The position numbers and the translations under genes are program-made. Below are positions 14,000 through 22,502 of a stretch of 31,896 nucleotides of DNA, piece after piece (the first letter of the stretch is position 1; the number at the start of each line of letters is the position of its first letter). The notes below the pieces were generated by a model. It searched no databases. It had not been told where the DNA came from and was given only the letters and a program-made list of their open reading frames with translations. Source of the stretch: CAZIOI01 sp964540855. GTDB taxonomy: Bacteria > Patescibacteriota > UBA1384 > DTJR01. The stretch covers positions 1 to 31,896 of the forward strand of contig CAZIOI010000006.1 in the NCBI GenBank assembly GCA_964540855.1. Reading direction: 5' to 3'.

Positions 14000-14902
14000 A
14001 TGGAAATACTAAAAGAAGCACTGCTGGACACCATCAAACTGATGCCTGTTTTGTTTTTGGCATATTTTATTATTGAACTTTTGGAGTTCAAATATGCGGT
14101 CAAACTTCGACAAAAATTACAATCAGCCAATAAGCTGGCGCCAATCTGGGGCGGATTACTTGGAATATTTCCACAATGCGGCTTTTCATCTCTGGCAAGC
14201 GCGCTTTTTGCAAATAAGCTTATCGGGTATGGCGCTATCGCTGCGGTATTTATATCAACTTCCGATGAAGCAATACCCATTCTTATAGCAGATACCAAAA
14301 ACGCCGGTGTTATCTTACCGCTAATTATGATAAAAGTGATTTTGGCGATAATTTGCGGATTTCTGATAGATAAATTTGTTGTCAGAAAAACTATCACTCA
14401 GAATCTAAATTGCACCGAATACAGTTGTGACAAACCGTCTCATCATCACGATATTACACTTAGTGAAACCGGCTGTTGCGGTCACGATATAGCCGACAAA
14501 AAACCTAATCGGGGAGAATTGATCATTCACCCCATAGAACATACGCTTAAAATCGCTCTGTATATCTTTGCCATCAGTGCGGCGATAGGATATATATTTT
14601 CGGTAATACCTGAAAAAACAGTTAAATCTTTCTTTGACAATAGAGGATTTTTGCAGATAATACTCTCAGCAATTTTTGGGCTAATACCCAACTGTGTCGC
14701 TTCTGTGACAATAACCGATTTTTATCTGTCGGGAATTATAAATTTTCCCGCCATGTTGTCCGGACTGATAACCAGCGCGGGGGTCGGTTATTTGGTTTTA
14801 TTTAAGGAAAATAAAAACCTCAAAGAAAATATTATCATTGTCTTGATAATGCTATTTATCGGTATCATCGCCGGCGTTATTTCAAGTTTATTTGTTCTAT
14901 AA
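14000..14902 (+). CDS. ArsP_2/putative manganese or heavy-metal exporter family membrane protein
   Basis: 300 residues with about eight to ten hydrophobic segments. It matches the family annotated as putative 10-TM heavy-metal exporter or manganese transporter (PF11449-like). The first half has GGLLGIFPQCGFSSLASALF and ISTSDEAIPILI; the second has IFGLIPNCVASVTITDFYLS and GLITSAGVGYLVLF. The paired PQCG and PNCV motifs show an internal duplication. Between the halves is a soluble loop rich in cysteine and histidine (CTEYSCDKPSHHHD and TGCCGHD) that could sense or deliver metal. The substrate metal is not proven for this family. It follows typA and precedes a repeat-bearing intergenic region. 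Confidence 0.75.
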   Translation: MEILKEALLDTIKLMPVLFLAYFIIELLEFKYAVKLRQKLQSANKLAPIWGGLLGIFPQCGFSSLASALFANKLIGYGAIAAVFISTSDEAIPILIADTKNAGVILPLIMIKVILAIICGFLIDKFVVRKTITQNLNCTEYSCDKPSHHHDITLSETGCCGHDIADKKPNRGELIIHPIEHTLKIALYIFAISAAIGYIFSVIPEKTVKSFFDNRGFLQIILSAIFGLIPNCVASVTITDFYLSGIINFPAMLSGLITSAGVGYLVLFKENKNLKENIIIVLIMLFIGIIAGVISSLFVL

Positions 14903-14903
14903 A

Positions 14904-14950
14904 GATCCCGCATCAAGTGCGGGATGACATAACGAGAAAGATTGCCACGC
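14904..14950. repeat. Intergenic palindromic repeats
   Basis: ATCCCGCA (14905-14912) and TGCGGGAT (14918-14925) form an 8-bp hairpin just after the stop of the membrane protein. It lacks a T run, so it is not a classic terminator. It is followed at 14938-14950 by AAGATTGCCACGC, which is the left half of the repeat seen complete at 26641-26675 and 31623-31674. Confidence 0.6.
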
Positions 14951-14975
14951 TCGTATTATATAAATTCAAGGACTA

Positions 14976-15025
14976 GGTTTTGAGATGCAGATTTGTCCTC
15001 CGCTGACAAATCCCACTCTCAAACC
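14976..15025. other. Nested inverted repeat upstream of galactokinase
   Basis: An inner stem ATTTGTC (14991-14997) / GACAAAT (15005-15011) sits inside an outer stem GGTTTTGAGA (14976-14985) / TCTCAAACC (15017-15025) with one bulged T. There is no T run after it. It could be a repeat, a structured RNA or part of a terminator. The rest of the 240-base gap is AT-rich and includes the TTATACGTTATACG-type motif (15069-15080) shared with other intergenic regions. Confidence 0.4.
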
Positions 15026-15105
15026 GCATTTTGATTTTTAAGATTCAATTTTTAATTTTGCATTGTGATTATACGTTATACGTTTTTACTTTTACGTTAA
15101 TTTGT

Positions 15106-15134
15106 TCTTGATCTAGAGCGATAAAAAGTATATT
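15106..15134 (+). promoter_or_regulatory. Weak promoter of the galactokinase gene
   Basis: TATATT (15129-15134) is a fair -10 box 8 bases before the ATG, with TCTTGA 17 bases upstream as a poor -35. The transcript would have almost no leader, and no ribosome site is visible. Confidence 0.35.
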
Positions 15135-15142
15135 TTTATTTT

Positions 15143-16246
15143 ATGAAAAAAAATATGATAACATCATACGCCCCGGGCAGAGTCGAGTGGCTTGGCAATC
15201 ACACAGACTACAATCAAGGCCTGGTTCTCGCTATCGCGCTTGATATCGGAACAAAAATCAAGGGTCATAAAATAAATTCTGACGAAATCATACTGCATAG
15301 CGACAGATTTGACGAAACCTATTCGACAACCGTTGATAACATCGTGCCATTAGAAGCAAAACGTTGGGAAAATTATCCGTTAGGCGTGGTTAGCGAGCTT
15401 AAAAAAATGGGTGCAAAAATCGGAGGATTCGAGTGTTGGATTGACGGCGAGCTTCCTATCGGCGCCGGATTGGCTTCCAGCGCGGCTTTTGAGGTATCTA
15501 TGGCTGTTTTTCTCGTTAATCTGTTTGGGATCAAGATTGACAAGCTCGATGTGGCAAAGGTATGCCAGCTGGCAGAACATAATTTTGCCGGAGTAAAATG
15601 CGGATTATTGGATCAAATATCTTCTCTTTTCAGTCAACCAAACTGTGCAACATATATTGATTTTCAATCACTCCACGTCGATAACATCCCGTTAGACGAA
15701 AATTATAGATTTGTTATCGTCAATTCTCTCAAAAAGCATGCCCTTGTCAGAGGTGAGTTTAACGAGAGGCGCGCTTCATGCGAAAGTGCTGCCAAAAAAT
15801 TGTCGATTAAATCGTTGAGGCTTGTCAGCCAAGATGAGATCGCAGAAAATCAATCATCGCTGAATGAAATTGAATTTAAACGAGCGATGCACGTTACAGG
15901 AGAAAATGAGCGGGTAAAAAAAGCCATTGAGTACATAAATAAAAACCTGTTTAGTGAAGTCGGAAGACTGATGATCGAGTCTCATAAAAGCTCAGTAGAG
16001 TATTTTGAGAACTCGTGTGAGGAACTGGACTTTTTGGCGAGCGAAGCTATTAAAATCAAGGGTTGCCTAGGTGCCAGATTATCCGGTGGAGGGTTTGGCG
16101 GAGCCACAATAAATCTCATCGAAAAAAATTACGAAAGTGAATTCAAACAAGAAATATCTGTAAAATTCAAAAAAGAATTTTCAATTACTCCGCAAATTTT
16201 GTCGCTTGCTCCGTCCGGCGGAGCATGGACTAAGCTGGAAAATTAG
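15143..16246 (+). CDS. galK: Galactokinase-family GHMP kinase
   Basis: 367 residues with all three GHMP motifs. The galactokinase signature is GRVEWLGNHTDY at 12-23, where the usual form is GRVNLIGEHTDY. The ATP-binding GELPIGAGLASSAAFE and the C-terminal LSGGGFGGATINLI are both intact, and CGLLDQISSLF carries the catalytic aspartate. The enzyme should phosphorylate galactose or a close relative at C1. The conserved glutamate before His-Thr-Asp, which in characterised galactokinases contacts the sugar, is asparagine here, so substrate preference may differ. No other Leloir-pathway gene is in the window. The gene runs convergently into the parvulin gene with a 4-base overlap. An ATG at 15155 is a possible alternative start. 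Confidence 0.85.
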   Translation: MKKNMITSYAPGRVEWLGNHTDYNQGLVLAIALDIGTKIKGHKINSDEIILHSDRFDETYSTTVDNIVPLEAKRWENYPLGVVSELKKMGAKIGGFECWIDGELPIGAGLASSAAFEVSMAVFLVNLFGIKIDKLDVAKVCQLAEHNFAGVKCGLLDQISSLFSQPNCATYIDFQSLHVDNIPLDENYRFVIVNSLKKHALVRGEFNERRASCESAAKKLSIKSLRLVSQDEIAENQSSLNEIEFKRAMHVTGENERVKKAIEYINKNLFSEVGRLMIESHKSSVEYFENSCEELDFLASEAIKIKGCLGARLSGGGFGGATINLIEKNYESEFKQEISVKFKKEFSITPQILSLAPSGGAWTKLEN

Positions 16247-17217
16247 ATCCAAACTCTGTTGCGGTATTTGTCCTTGATCTGCTCCAGCCACGCATCGAGA
16301 CTTAGATCGATATGACCGGTTTTGTCTTCGATATAAAATATATGGTTTCCAAGCTCTGATTTCACAAGTTCACTATATTGACCTTTGTCTAACCCGAACA
16401 AAGCATTTTCAACTTCCGCCGTTAGTCCGGAACCTCTGTAAAAATATTCACCATCTGCGATCAGGCCACCGTTGTCTCGAGTAGTCGTGTCCTCGGAAAA
16501 CTCTTTCGCCAATTCATCAAAATTTCCACCATCTTTAACCTTTTGAAGAACTTCCGCAGCCTTACCATCATCTTTGATCAGAATATGCTTTGCCTTGACT
16601 CCAATGAATTCTCTCTGCTTAATTTCTTCGGTAACAATTTTAGGAACAGCTTGTCTCTTAAGCTGACCGAGTGTCATACCATAGTAACTCTCGACATATT
16701 CGACTGCCCGCTCCTCATTGCCAATTTCTTGAATAACAATGTCAAATCTCTGGTCGACGTCTTTCTGGTTTATCCTAACTCCCAGGCGACTAGCCTCTTG
16801 CATTATCATCGCATCCGACAGTATATCGTCAAGAATTTGCCTAGGCAGATTTTCCGGAATTTCCGTTTGTGTCTTTGTGGCAAAATTTTCCGCCCACTCT
16901 ATCTTAAACAATAATTCTCTACTGAAATGCAAACTTCTGCCGACATTGGCAACCGGAAACGGATAGATATAAGATGCCCAAAGATCGATCTTGTCCGTCC
17001 TCTGCTGCTTATAAAGCCTCACACCAAAAGCAACACCGCCGATAACATAAAGAACGATTAACGCCAAAACGAAATTTCTCAAAAATATCCTGCCCGATTT
17101 GTCAAAAAATATTTTGAACTTACCGAAAACAAATGCAAGAGATCTGTAAATTTTTAAAATTACCGAAAGGGCAATTTTTTCTGATTTTCTAAGAAAGTCT
17201 ATTATTTTATGCCACAT
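16243..17217 (-). CDS. Membrane-anchored parvulin-type peptidyl-prolyl isomerase (PrsA/SurA-like)
   Basis: 324 residues. After a basic cytoplasmic start there is one membrane helix (about 48-68, NFVLALIVLYVIGGVAFGV). An extracytoplasmic SurA-N-like chaperone region follows, and then a parvulin domain (~205-300): VKAKHILIKDDG, FDELAKEFSEDTTTRDNGG, and ALFGLDKGQYSELVKSELG. The family helps secreted proteins fold outside the membrane by proline isomerisation. AGGGG sits a few bases before the ATG, and the gene follows the membrane protein upstream by 10 bases. It is the last gene of the long ruvB-to-foldase operon. It fits with the exported LCP and lamin-tail proteins encoded upstream. Confidence 0.88.
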   Translation of the reverse strand: MWHKIIDFLRKSEKIALSVILKIYRSLAFVFGKFKIFFDKSGRIFLRNFVLALIVLYVIGGVAFGVRLYKQQRTDKIDLWASYIYPFPVANVGRSLHFSRELLFKIEWAENFATKTQTEIPENLPRQILDDILSDAMIMQEASRLGVRINQKDVDQRFDIVIQEIGNEERAVEYVESYYGMTLGQLKRQAVPKIVTEEIKQREFIGVKAKHILIKDDGKAAEVLQKVKDGGNFDELAKEFSEDTTTRDNGGLIADGEYFYRGSGLTAEVENALFGLDKGQYSELVKSELGNHIFYIEDKTGHIDLSLDAWLEQIKDKYRNRVWI

Positions 17218-17227
17218 ATTTCCCCTT

Positions 17228-17815
17228 TTATATTTTTATGAAAATGATAACGAGCAGAATTATACTAAGAGCAGCGAATAATGCAATTTTTTTGCCGTCG
17301 GTTCTCTCGCTGGAGAGAATATTCCTGGTTATTATTTGCAAATTGAAAAAAATTATCGCCGTTATTGCACCTTGCGCTACAGGGTTGGCTTTGTAGTAAC
17401 TAAGGATCCAAAAAATCTCGGTGAAAACGATCGCCAGCGTTATCTTGTATAGTGGCTTCAAATTGTTTATGACAGGCTTTATCGGAGTAATCAGATAGTT
17501 TGTCAACACCAGGGTTAATCCGGCAAAAACAAATATTGCTATGGCTCTGGCAAGCGAAGCCGTTTCCGCTATCCCCGAAAAAAAATAAAAACATGCAGTC
17601 GTACCGAAGAAAAAAATCAGCAAGCTCACCGAATCGTTTTCCCCTTCTCTCCAAAGCATATAAACAGAGAAGACGAGCATTAGAGAAGAAATAATATTTA
17701 CGGTCATCGACTTATCGACCGATACCAAAAAGAAAACCAGTGAAATAATCGCGAACAGCGATACGATAACATAGGATAGAAATTTAAGACTTTTTACCGG
17801 TAATCTAGTTTCCAT
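17228..17815 (-). CDS. Polytopic membrane protein of unknown function
   Basis: About 195 residues, nearly all hydrophobic, with some seven predicted membrane helices (for example SYVIVSLFAIISLVFFLV, VSLLIFFFGTTACFYFFSG and KIALFAALSIILLVIIFI). I recognise no family motif. A GTG at 17821 or the ATG at 17815 could be the start. Either lies inside the end of the LCP gene, so translation is coupled to it. Placed between a wall-polymer ligase and a foldase, it may take part in envelope assembly, but that rests on position alone. Confidence 0.75.
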   Translation of the reverse strand: METRLPVKSLKFLSYVIVSLFAIISLVFFLVSVDKSMTVNIISSLMLVFSVYMLWREGENDSVSLLIFFFGTTACFYFFSGIAETASLARAIAIFVFAGLTLVLTNYLITPIKPVINNLKPLYKITLAIVFTEIFWILSYYKANPVAQGAITAIIFFNLQIITRNILSSERTDGKKIALFAALSIILLVIIFIKI

Positions 17816-19217
17816 AGTCACGGCCTATTATGACCTTAATGACTCCTTTGGTCGAGCCTTTTTCGACTTTGCAATCGGATACGATCGATTTAATTGTGCT
17901 TATTACATCGGCGTCGCCCGCCCCGTCAACAATTTTTGTCTCCTCGAGCTCTTCCGTATAAGTTTCGATTTTATCAATGGTCAAACCTTTATCAGTCAAT
18001 AGTTGAGCAACTTTTCCGGCAACGCCCGCACTGCCGCTCGCATTATAGACTTCTATCGATTCCACTTCAGTACTCTCGCTGCTCGCGGCAAAAATGTTCT
18101 TCACCATCTTTTGAATCTGGGTATAGTTACCTCCTTTGGGTAGCAGATAATATCCACCCTCGCTGGTTGAATATAGCAGACCGTCCGTTGCATTATTGTC
18201 TATGACCTCGGTGATTATGTTTGCCTGATCAAGTGAATCGATGAGCTCCAAAAGTTCTTTAATCTCGGTCAATCCGAGACTGGTTTTTATGTGATTGCCC
18301 AGTGCGGAAAAAATGTCCGTTACCTTCTTGGGATTTGCCAAAACTCCGGCTGAAAAAGCTTTTTGCTTTATAGCCACGAGTATCTCCTGCTGGCGGCGCG
18401 CTCTGTCGAAATCACTGGTTGTCTCACGGCTTCGTGCATATTTTAGAGCCGTTTCGCCGTTCATAGTTTGCTTTCCGACTTTAATCGAAACGGTTGTATA
18501 AGCATCGGTTTTCTTGTATCCGCCATCAGCAGTAAAAACATCCTTGGGATAGTATGGATCGTAAAGATCCTTAGTCACATCAACCGTTACGCCACCCAAG
18601 GCATCAACCAACTCCTTGAACCCGACAAAATCAATACTGACGTAGTAGTGGATATCAACCCCAAGAATCTTTGACACCATATCACTGGAAGATTTTGCTC
18701 CGGCATCAGCTTTTTTATTTTTGTCCTTTTCTTTGTCGTAGCCATAATAATATGCGTAATTTATTTTGTTAATTTGACCATTATCAAATTTTACTTGAAG
18801 ATCGCGCGGCAAAGAGACCATAGCCACTTTTTTGTCAGCATGGTTTATCATTGCGACTTGGATCGTATCCGTGAGTTGTCCTCCGGGGTGATTTTCGCCG
18901 CCCTTACCCAATATCAAAATGTTCGTTTTCCCGTCCGTCTCTTTCAGTTCGCCCTTTGAAGCGCTGACAAAATTTTTTATGTCGCCTATGGTTATATTTG
19001 AATCGAGAACGTTGTTCGCGGCGGCAAAAAATGAATAAGCCTCATAACCTATCGCAGCCAAAAATATTATCGCAAGGCTAAAAACCGCAAATTTAAATTT
19101 ATTTTTTTTATTGGCAACTCGAACTCCGGCTTTCCCAAGCCTCTCAGATCTGCTTTTACCGATGAATCCGATTTTTTCGACTTTATCCGACTGGTGAACA
19201 ATGTGTCTTCTTCTCAT
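17805..19217 (-). CDS. LytR-CpsA-Psr family wall-polymer ligase with LytR_C domain
   Basis: 470 residues. A basic cytoplasmic tail is followed by one membrane helix (42-64). The LCP catalytic domain (~95-295) includes GKTNILILGKGGENHPGGQL, TDTIQVAMINH, VSLPRDLQVKF, INYAYYYG, VDALGGVTVDV and ALKYARSRETTSDFDRARRQQ with the conserved arginines. A C-terminal LytR_C-like domain (~385-470) has VYNASGSAGVAGKVAQLL. Such proteins move undecaprenyl-linked glycans onto peptidoglycan or surface proteins at the outer face of the membrane. The ATG overlaps the stop of the upstream small gene as ATGA, with GGAG 8 bases ahead, giving tight coupling. Confidence 0.93.
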   Translation of the reverse strand: MRRRHIVHQSDKVEKIGFIGKSRSERLGKAGVRVANKKNKFKFAVFSLAIIFLAAIGYEAYSFFAAANNVLDSNITIGDIKNFVSASKGELKETDGKTNILILGKGGENHPGGQLTDTIQVAMINHADKKVAMVSLPRDLQVKFDNGQINKINYAYYYGYDKEKDKNKKADAGAKSSSDMVSKILGVDIHYYVSIDFVGFKELVDALGGVTVDVTKDLYDPYYPKDVFTADGGYKKTDAYTTVSIKVGKQTMNGETALKYARSRETTSDFDRARRQQEILVAIKQKAFSAGVLANPKKVTDIFSALGNHIKTSLGLTEIKELLELIDSLDQANIITEVIDNNATDGLLYSTSEGGYYLLPKGGNYTQIQKMVKNIFAASSESTEVESIEVYNASGSAGVAGKVAQLLTDKGLTIDKIETYTEELEETKIVDGAGDADVISTIKSIVSDCKVEKGSTKGVIKVIIGRDYGN

Positions 19218-19513
19218 GCACAGTCTCCGTTAAATTTATAACCAGTGGCGGTATAGTCGGGGACCAACGCACCTGATGGCATCTGCTTGCCATCGATTAC
19301 CACTGCGCAATCAACCATTGCCCTACACAAGTTTATAAACAGATAAACCTGACGCATTAGGGTATAAGAATCAGTATTGCCGCTTAGGCTGATCTTTTTG
19401 ATTCTATCATCTTTTCGGCCGATATTCTCTACCAAATCATCAATACCAACTCCCTGCACACCGTCAATCTCATAGTTCAACTGCCTAAGAGCAAAATCAA
19501 GCTTTATTTCCAT
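19214..19513 (-). CDS. Small conserved-looking protein of unknown function
   Basis: 99 residues, soluble, mixed alpha/beta, with no motif I can assign. It begins MEIKLDFALRQLNYEIDGVQ and ends YTATGYKFNGDCA. TTGGAGATAAT sits just before the ATG. Its start overlaps the end of tsaE by 10 bases and its TGA overlaps the LCP start, so it is clearly a translated member of the operon. This TGA also shows that UGA is an ordinary stop codon in this genome. It has no signal peptide or membrane helix. Confidence 0.8.
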   Translation of the reverse strand: MEIKLDFALRQLNYEIDGVQGVGIDDLVENIGRKDDRIKKISLSGNTDSYTLMRQVYLFINLCRAMVDCAVVIDGKQMPSGALVPDYTATGYKFNGDCA

Positions 19514-19938
19514 ATTATCTCCAATTCCCTATCTGTTTCGGATAATATTTTTATTTTTACCAATAAATCCGCCTCTTCGGCCAGTTTATGAGAATTATCG
19601 ATCCATTCTATAAAAGTAAGTGTTCCGGCGACAGACATTTGTTCAGTAATCTCCATAAGATCAAATTTCGTCAACTCCCCCAACCTATAAAGATCAACGT
19701 GATAAAGCGCTTTCGATCCATAGTCGGATTTTATCTGATATAACTTCGCAATATTAAAAGTCGGGCTATTTATCGACTCTCTAATGCCTAATCTTTTCGC
19801 AATCATTTGTACGAGGGTTGTTTTACCCGCTCCCAGCTCGCCAATAAGTCCAACGACAAGAGAATCGCTTGTGCGACCGTCTAGTAATTTCCAGACTTCA
19901 TTGACCATTTCAGAGCTTGAGTGAACTAAAAATTTCAT
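19504..19938 (-). CDS. tsaE: tRNA threonylcarbamoyladenosine biosynthesis ATPase TsaE
   Basis: About 144 residues from the ATG at 19938. A longer frame to 19998 adds a hydrophobic, unconserved N terminus inside the upstream gene. It has the family hallmarks: P loop GLIGELGAGKTTLVQMIA, the SPTFNIAKLY region, and LYHVDLYRLGELTKFDLMEI, followed by TFIEWIDNS. TsaE is the ATPase that works with TsaB and TsaD to make t6A37 in ANN-decoding tRNAs. Neither partner is in the window. The start lies inside the last 29 bases of the lamin-tail gene. Confidence 0.93.
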   Translation of the reverse strand: MKFLVHSSSEMVNEVWKLLDGRTSDSLVVGLIGELGAGKTTLVQMIAKRLGIRESINSPTFNIAKLYQIKSDYGSKALYHVDLYRLGELTKFDLMEITEQMSVAGTLTFIEWIDNSHKLAEEADLLVKIKILSETDRELEIIWK

Positions 19939-21418
19939 TTGATAAAACCAAAAACGAAAACAAAAAAATACTGTAAGAGTATAGCAAAATCTTACCAAGA
20001 TTAAAACCGTTGGAGCTGAGAAACGGCTTAACTTTTTCGAAATTGTACGAATCGAGATTTATTTTAGGTGAAATACTAATTGACTTTTTTATCTTTGCCT
20101 TTGTTTTCGTGGAAATTTTTGTCTTGGCGACACTAACCGATTTTATTTTAGTTTTGATCTGATCTACCGAGGAAACATCGATAATAGAGTTGCTTCCGGA
20201 ATGACTATGTCCGCTAATCACCACTTGCTCGCCTACAAACAGATTGTCGTATTCGCTCATCAAATCTATAAATTCATTATTATAGGTTATTGTCGCACGG
20301 TCGCGCTCAAGTGATGCTACGGTAGCGTTGATTTTGACCGAGAGACCCTCTGAATCTCTGATCATCTCATTCGATGGATTTTTGATTTGCTTTTTTTGAT
20401 ATATTTTATTTTCCACGCCGATCGTCGCTTCGGTCGTAAAATACCATTTGTCGGCCCACATAGCATACGACATAACTTTTGCCGGCACAGAAGGAACTTC
20501 GACGTAGTCAATTTGCGCGCCATCAATATCGGTCATAGATAATATTTCACCCGTGTCATTGAGTGATATTCGAGATTCGTTTCTATAAATGACCAGATAG
20601 CCCAATGGTGCAAGATCAATGCTTGGCAAAGCATAGGTTTTTAGCGATTTGTCCGATATTTTAATGCCGGATAAATTCACTGCTTCGGTCGAAGTATTTG
20701 CGATCTCAATCCACTCATCCGTATAGTTAATTTTCCCGTCATTGTCGTAGTCTTCTTTTGGTTTGACTGTGAGCTCTGTGAATTTTATAAATCCTTGCCC
20801 AACCGGATGAACCGCGGGTATGGGATTTTCAAAAAGTGTATTTTCCGGTGTGGCATAATCTTTTATCGAACTGATAATGTTTTTTCTCTCTTTGGTTGGC
20901 TCCCATGCCGCCTCGGATTCTCCATAACCCGAATAATCGATTCTCTGCATCGAGGAGATTTCCCCGTTATACTCGCCAAAAAATGGTGCGCCGCCATCAC
21001 CGGCGATATCAATTATTTGACTGGTGTCGTCTCGAATGGAAATCTTGAAATTGCTGTTTGATAAACTCACCGAGCTGTCAACAAGCCCGGGTTCGATATC
21101 TAAAAACGAAATTCCGGCAGAAAATTCATGTCCTTTTTCGTTGTTGGCGATTAAAAAATACCCCTCGGATGCGATCGTCGTCGATGGGATTTTTAACATT
21201 TCTTTTGATTTGACTTCATCATAAACCGCCCACCCGTCTAGCACAACAGGTTGAGCCCCCATATTTTTAAGCTCAATGAATTCATCGGCAGTCGAACTGC
21301 TTGATCCGCGCCAAGCAATTTCATTAAATACAATCACGGGCGGATCTGATGCATCAGCCTTTCCGGCACAAGCGAATAATGCCGCCCCCAAGAAAACCCA
21401 AAGCAATATTGACTTCAT
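19910..21418 (-). CDS. Exported lamin-tail-domain surface protein
   Basis: 502 residues. An N-terminal signal (LLWVFLGAALFACAG) includes a possible lipoprotein cysteine, though phenylalanine before A-C is a poor lipobox. Two lamin-tail domains follow: one around 28-150 (VIVFNEIAWRGSSSS, DEFIELKNMG, LDGWAVYD) and one around 210-320 (FTELTVKPKEDYDNDGKINY, DEWIEIANTS, VNLSGIKISDKS). The segment DYDNDGKINYTDE resembles a calcium-binding dockerin-like loop. A lysine-rich repeat near 425-450 precedes a C-terminal membrane helix (KILLYSYSIFLFSFLVL), so the protein is probably held at the surface from both ends. LTD proteins are often found in surface or nuclease proteins of Patescibacteria. Its stop overlaps tsaE. 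Confidence 0.85.
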   Translation of the reverse strand: MKSILLWVFLGAALFACAGKADASDPPVIVFNEIAWRGSSSSTADEFIELKNMGAQPVVLDGWAVYDEVKSKEMLKIPSTTIASEGYFLIANNEKGHEFSAGISFLDIEPGLVDSSVSLSNSNFKISIRDDTSQIIDIAGDGGAPFFGEYNGEISSMQRIDYSGYGESEAAWEPTKERKNIISSIKDYATPENTLFENPIPAVHPVGQGFIKFTELTVKPKEDYDNDGKINYTDEWIEIANTSTEAVNLSGIKISDKSLKTYALPSIDLAPLGYLVIYRNESRISLNDTGEILSMTDIDGAQIDYVEVPSVPAKVMSYAMWADKWYFTTEATIGVENKIYQKKQIKNPSNEMIRDSEGLSVKINATVASLERDRATITYNNEFIDLMSEYDNLFVGEQVVISGHSHSGSNSIIDVSSVDQIKTKIKSVSVAKTKISTKTKAKIKKSISISPKINLDSYNFEKVKPFLSSNGFNLGKILLYSYSIFLFSFLVLSNEIFSSLKL

Positions 21419-21424
21419 CTTTTA

Positions 21425-22297
21425 TTAGAAATCAATCATCTCGTCGTGTTTTTTCCATTTTATCTCATCTGTTTTTTCCAACTGTTTAGAATCGACTTTT
21501 ATTTCGTCGATTTGCGTACCACCGTTTCCAAATGATGCACTGGTTTGGTTACAATGCTCCCACCACCAACAGTCAAACTTTTCACGCAAAGTTCGCGGTT
21601 TTTTATTTGATATATAGTGTTTGACAACCGATTCCTCGAGGTTCATACGAAAATTCATTATTGTCGGTTTTTTGGCATCTTTCGATATTAAATCTGTGCC
21701 GATAATTCCTACGATCGCCATATTCGGCACTCTTTTTTGAGCCTCGATACCCTGTTTGGCTTGTCCGGACAAATCAAGAATGATTGCCACAATATCATTT
21801 ACCCTTCCAATGTCGTTAATCACAAAGTTTCTCTGAGAACCGGCTGTCTGAATATCAAGCACACCGGAATCGAATATTGTATTGACAATACCCTTTATCG
21901 AAGATGAAACGTCCTCAATCTGCTCAAATACCAGCTCATTTACCGATCTGTTAAACAGCGTAGTTTGAGAAATTTCAACAATTCTCTCATCGGAGACAAC
22001 TAAAACATCGTAATAAAAACTTACCCACGTCGATATCATAAAAGTCACAGCGCTCAGGTAATAAGCCATCAGCAACAAAATCACCAAGTCCCTGCCAAGT
22101 TGAGAAGTGTCGATTATTAGACCGTTTAATGAGCTGAAGAGCAGGGTAAAAATGGGAGAGAAAAATAAAAAGATAAAAATTATTATTTGCGGCAAAAAAC
22201 TGATAAACCGCTTTCTGATAAAAACGAATATTTTTTCGCTGTCACGCTGGTTTGGAATAACTGGTTGAGATATGTTGTAGAATCTTACTGATGCCAT
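21425..22297 (-). CDS. Membrane protein with bacterial PH domain (bPH/YdbS-like)
   Basis: 290 residues. Two membrane helices (about 32-58 and 71-96) are followed by a bacterial PH-like domain: YYDVLVVSDERIVEISQTTL, FEQIEDVSSSIKG, SGVLDIQTAGSQRNFVINDI. The remaining C-terminal part is cytoplasmic and contains an unusual W-rich stretch (KFDCWWWEHCNQTS). bPH proteins are membrane components of unclear biochemical role. The ATG lies one base after the stop of the small membrane protein upstream. Confidence 0.82.
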   Translation of the reverse strand: MASVRFYNISQPVIPNQRDSEKIFVFIRKRFISFLPQIIIFIFLFFSPIFTLLFSSLNGLIIDTSQLGRDLVILLLMAYYLSAVTFMISTWVSFYYDVLVVSDERIVEISQTTLFNRSVNELVFEQIEDVSSSIKGIVNTIFDSGVLDIQTAGSQRNFVINDIGRVNDIVAIILDLSGQAKQGIEAQKRVPNMAIVGIIGTDLISKDAKKPTIMNFRMNLEESVVKHYISNKKPRTLREKFDCWWWEHCNQTSASFGNGGTQIDEIKVDSKQLEKTDEIKWKKHDEMIDF

Positions 22298-22298
22298 A

Positions 22299-22502
22299 TT
22301 ATGTTAATAAATGATTCCAAATTATCAATATTGCCGCGATAAAAATGATGATCAGCATAGCGCCGACATAGTAAACATATGCTCTCTTTGAAGCATCGCC
22401 GATTAGACTGAAACGCTTGATGTGATAGAAGACAAATGCCGCCAATATTCCAAAGACCACGCAAATCAAAATGTATAAACCGAGACTAATTAATATGTTC
22501 AT
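22299..22502 (-). CDS. Small two-helix membrane protein
   Basis: 67 residues with two hydrophobic helices (LGLYILICVVFGILAAFVFY and YYVGAMLIIIFIAAILII) joined by a basic loop. I recognise no family. Its ATG overlaps the TGA of ruvB as ATGA, and the bPH gene starts right after it, so it is translationally coupled on both sides and very likely real. Confidence 0.75.
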   Translation of the reverse strand: MNILISLGLYILICVVFGILAAFVFYHIKRFSLIGDASKRAYVYYVGAMLIIIFIAAILIIWNHLLT

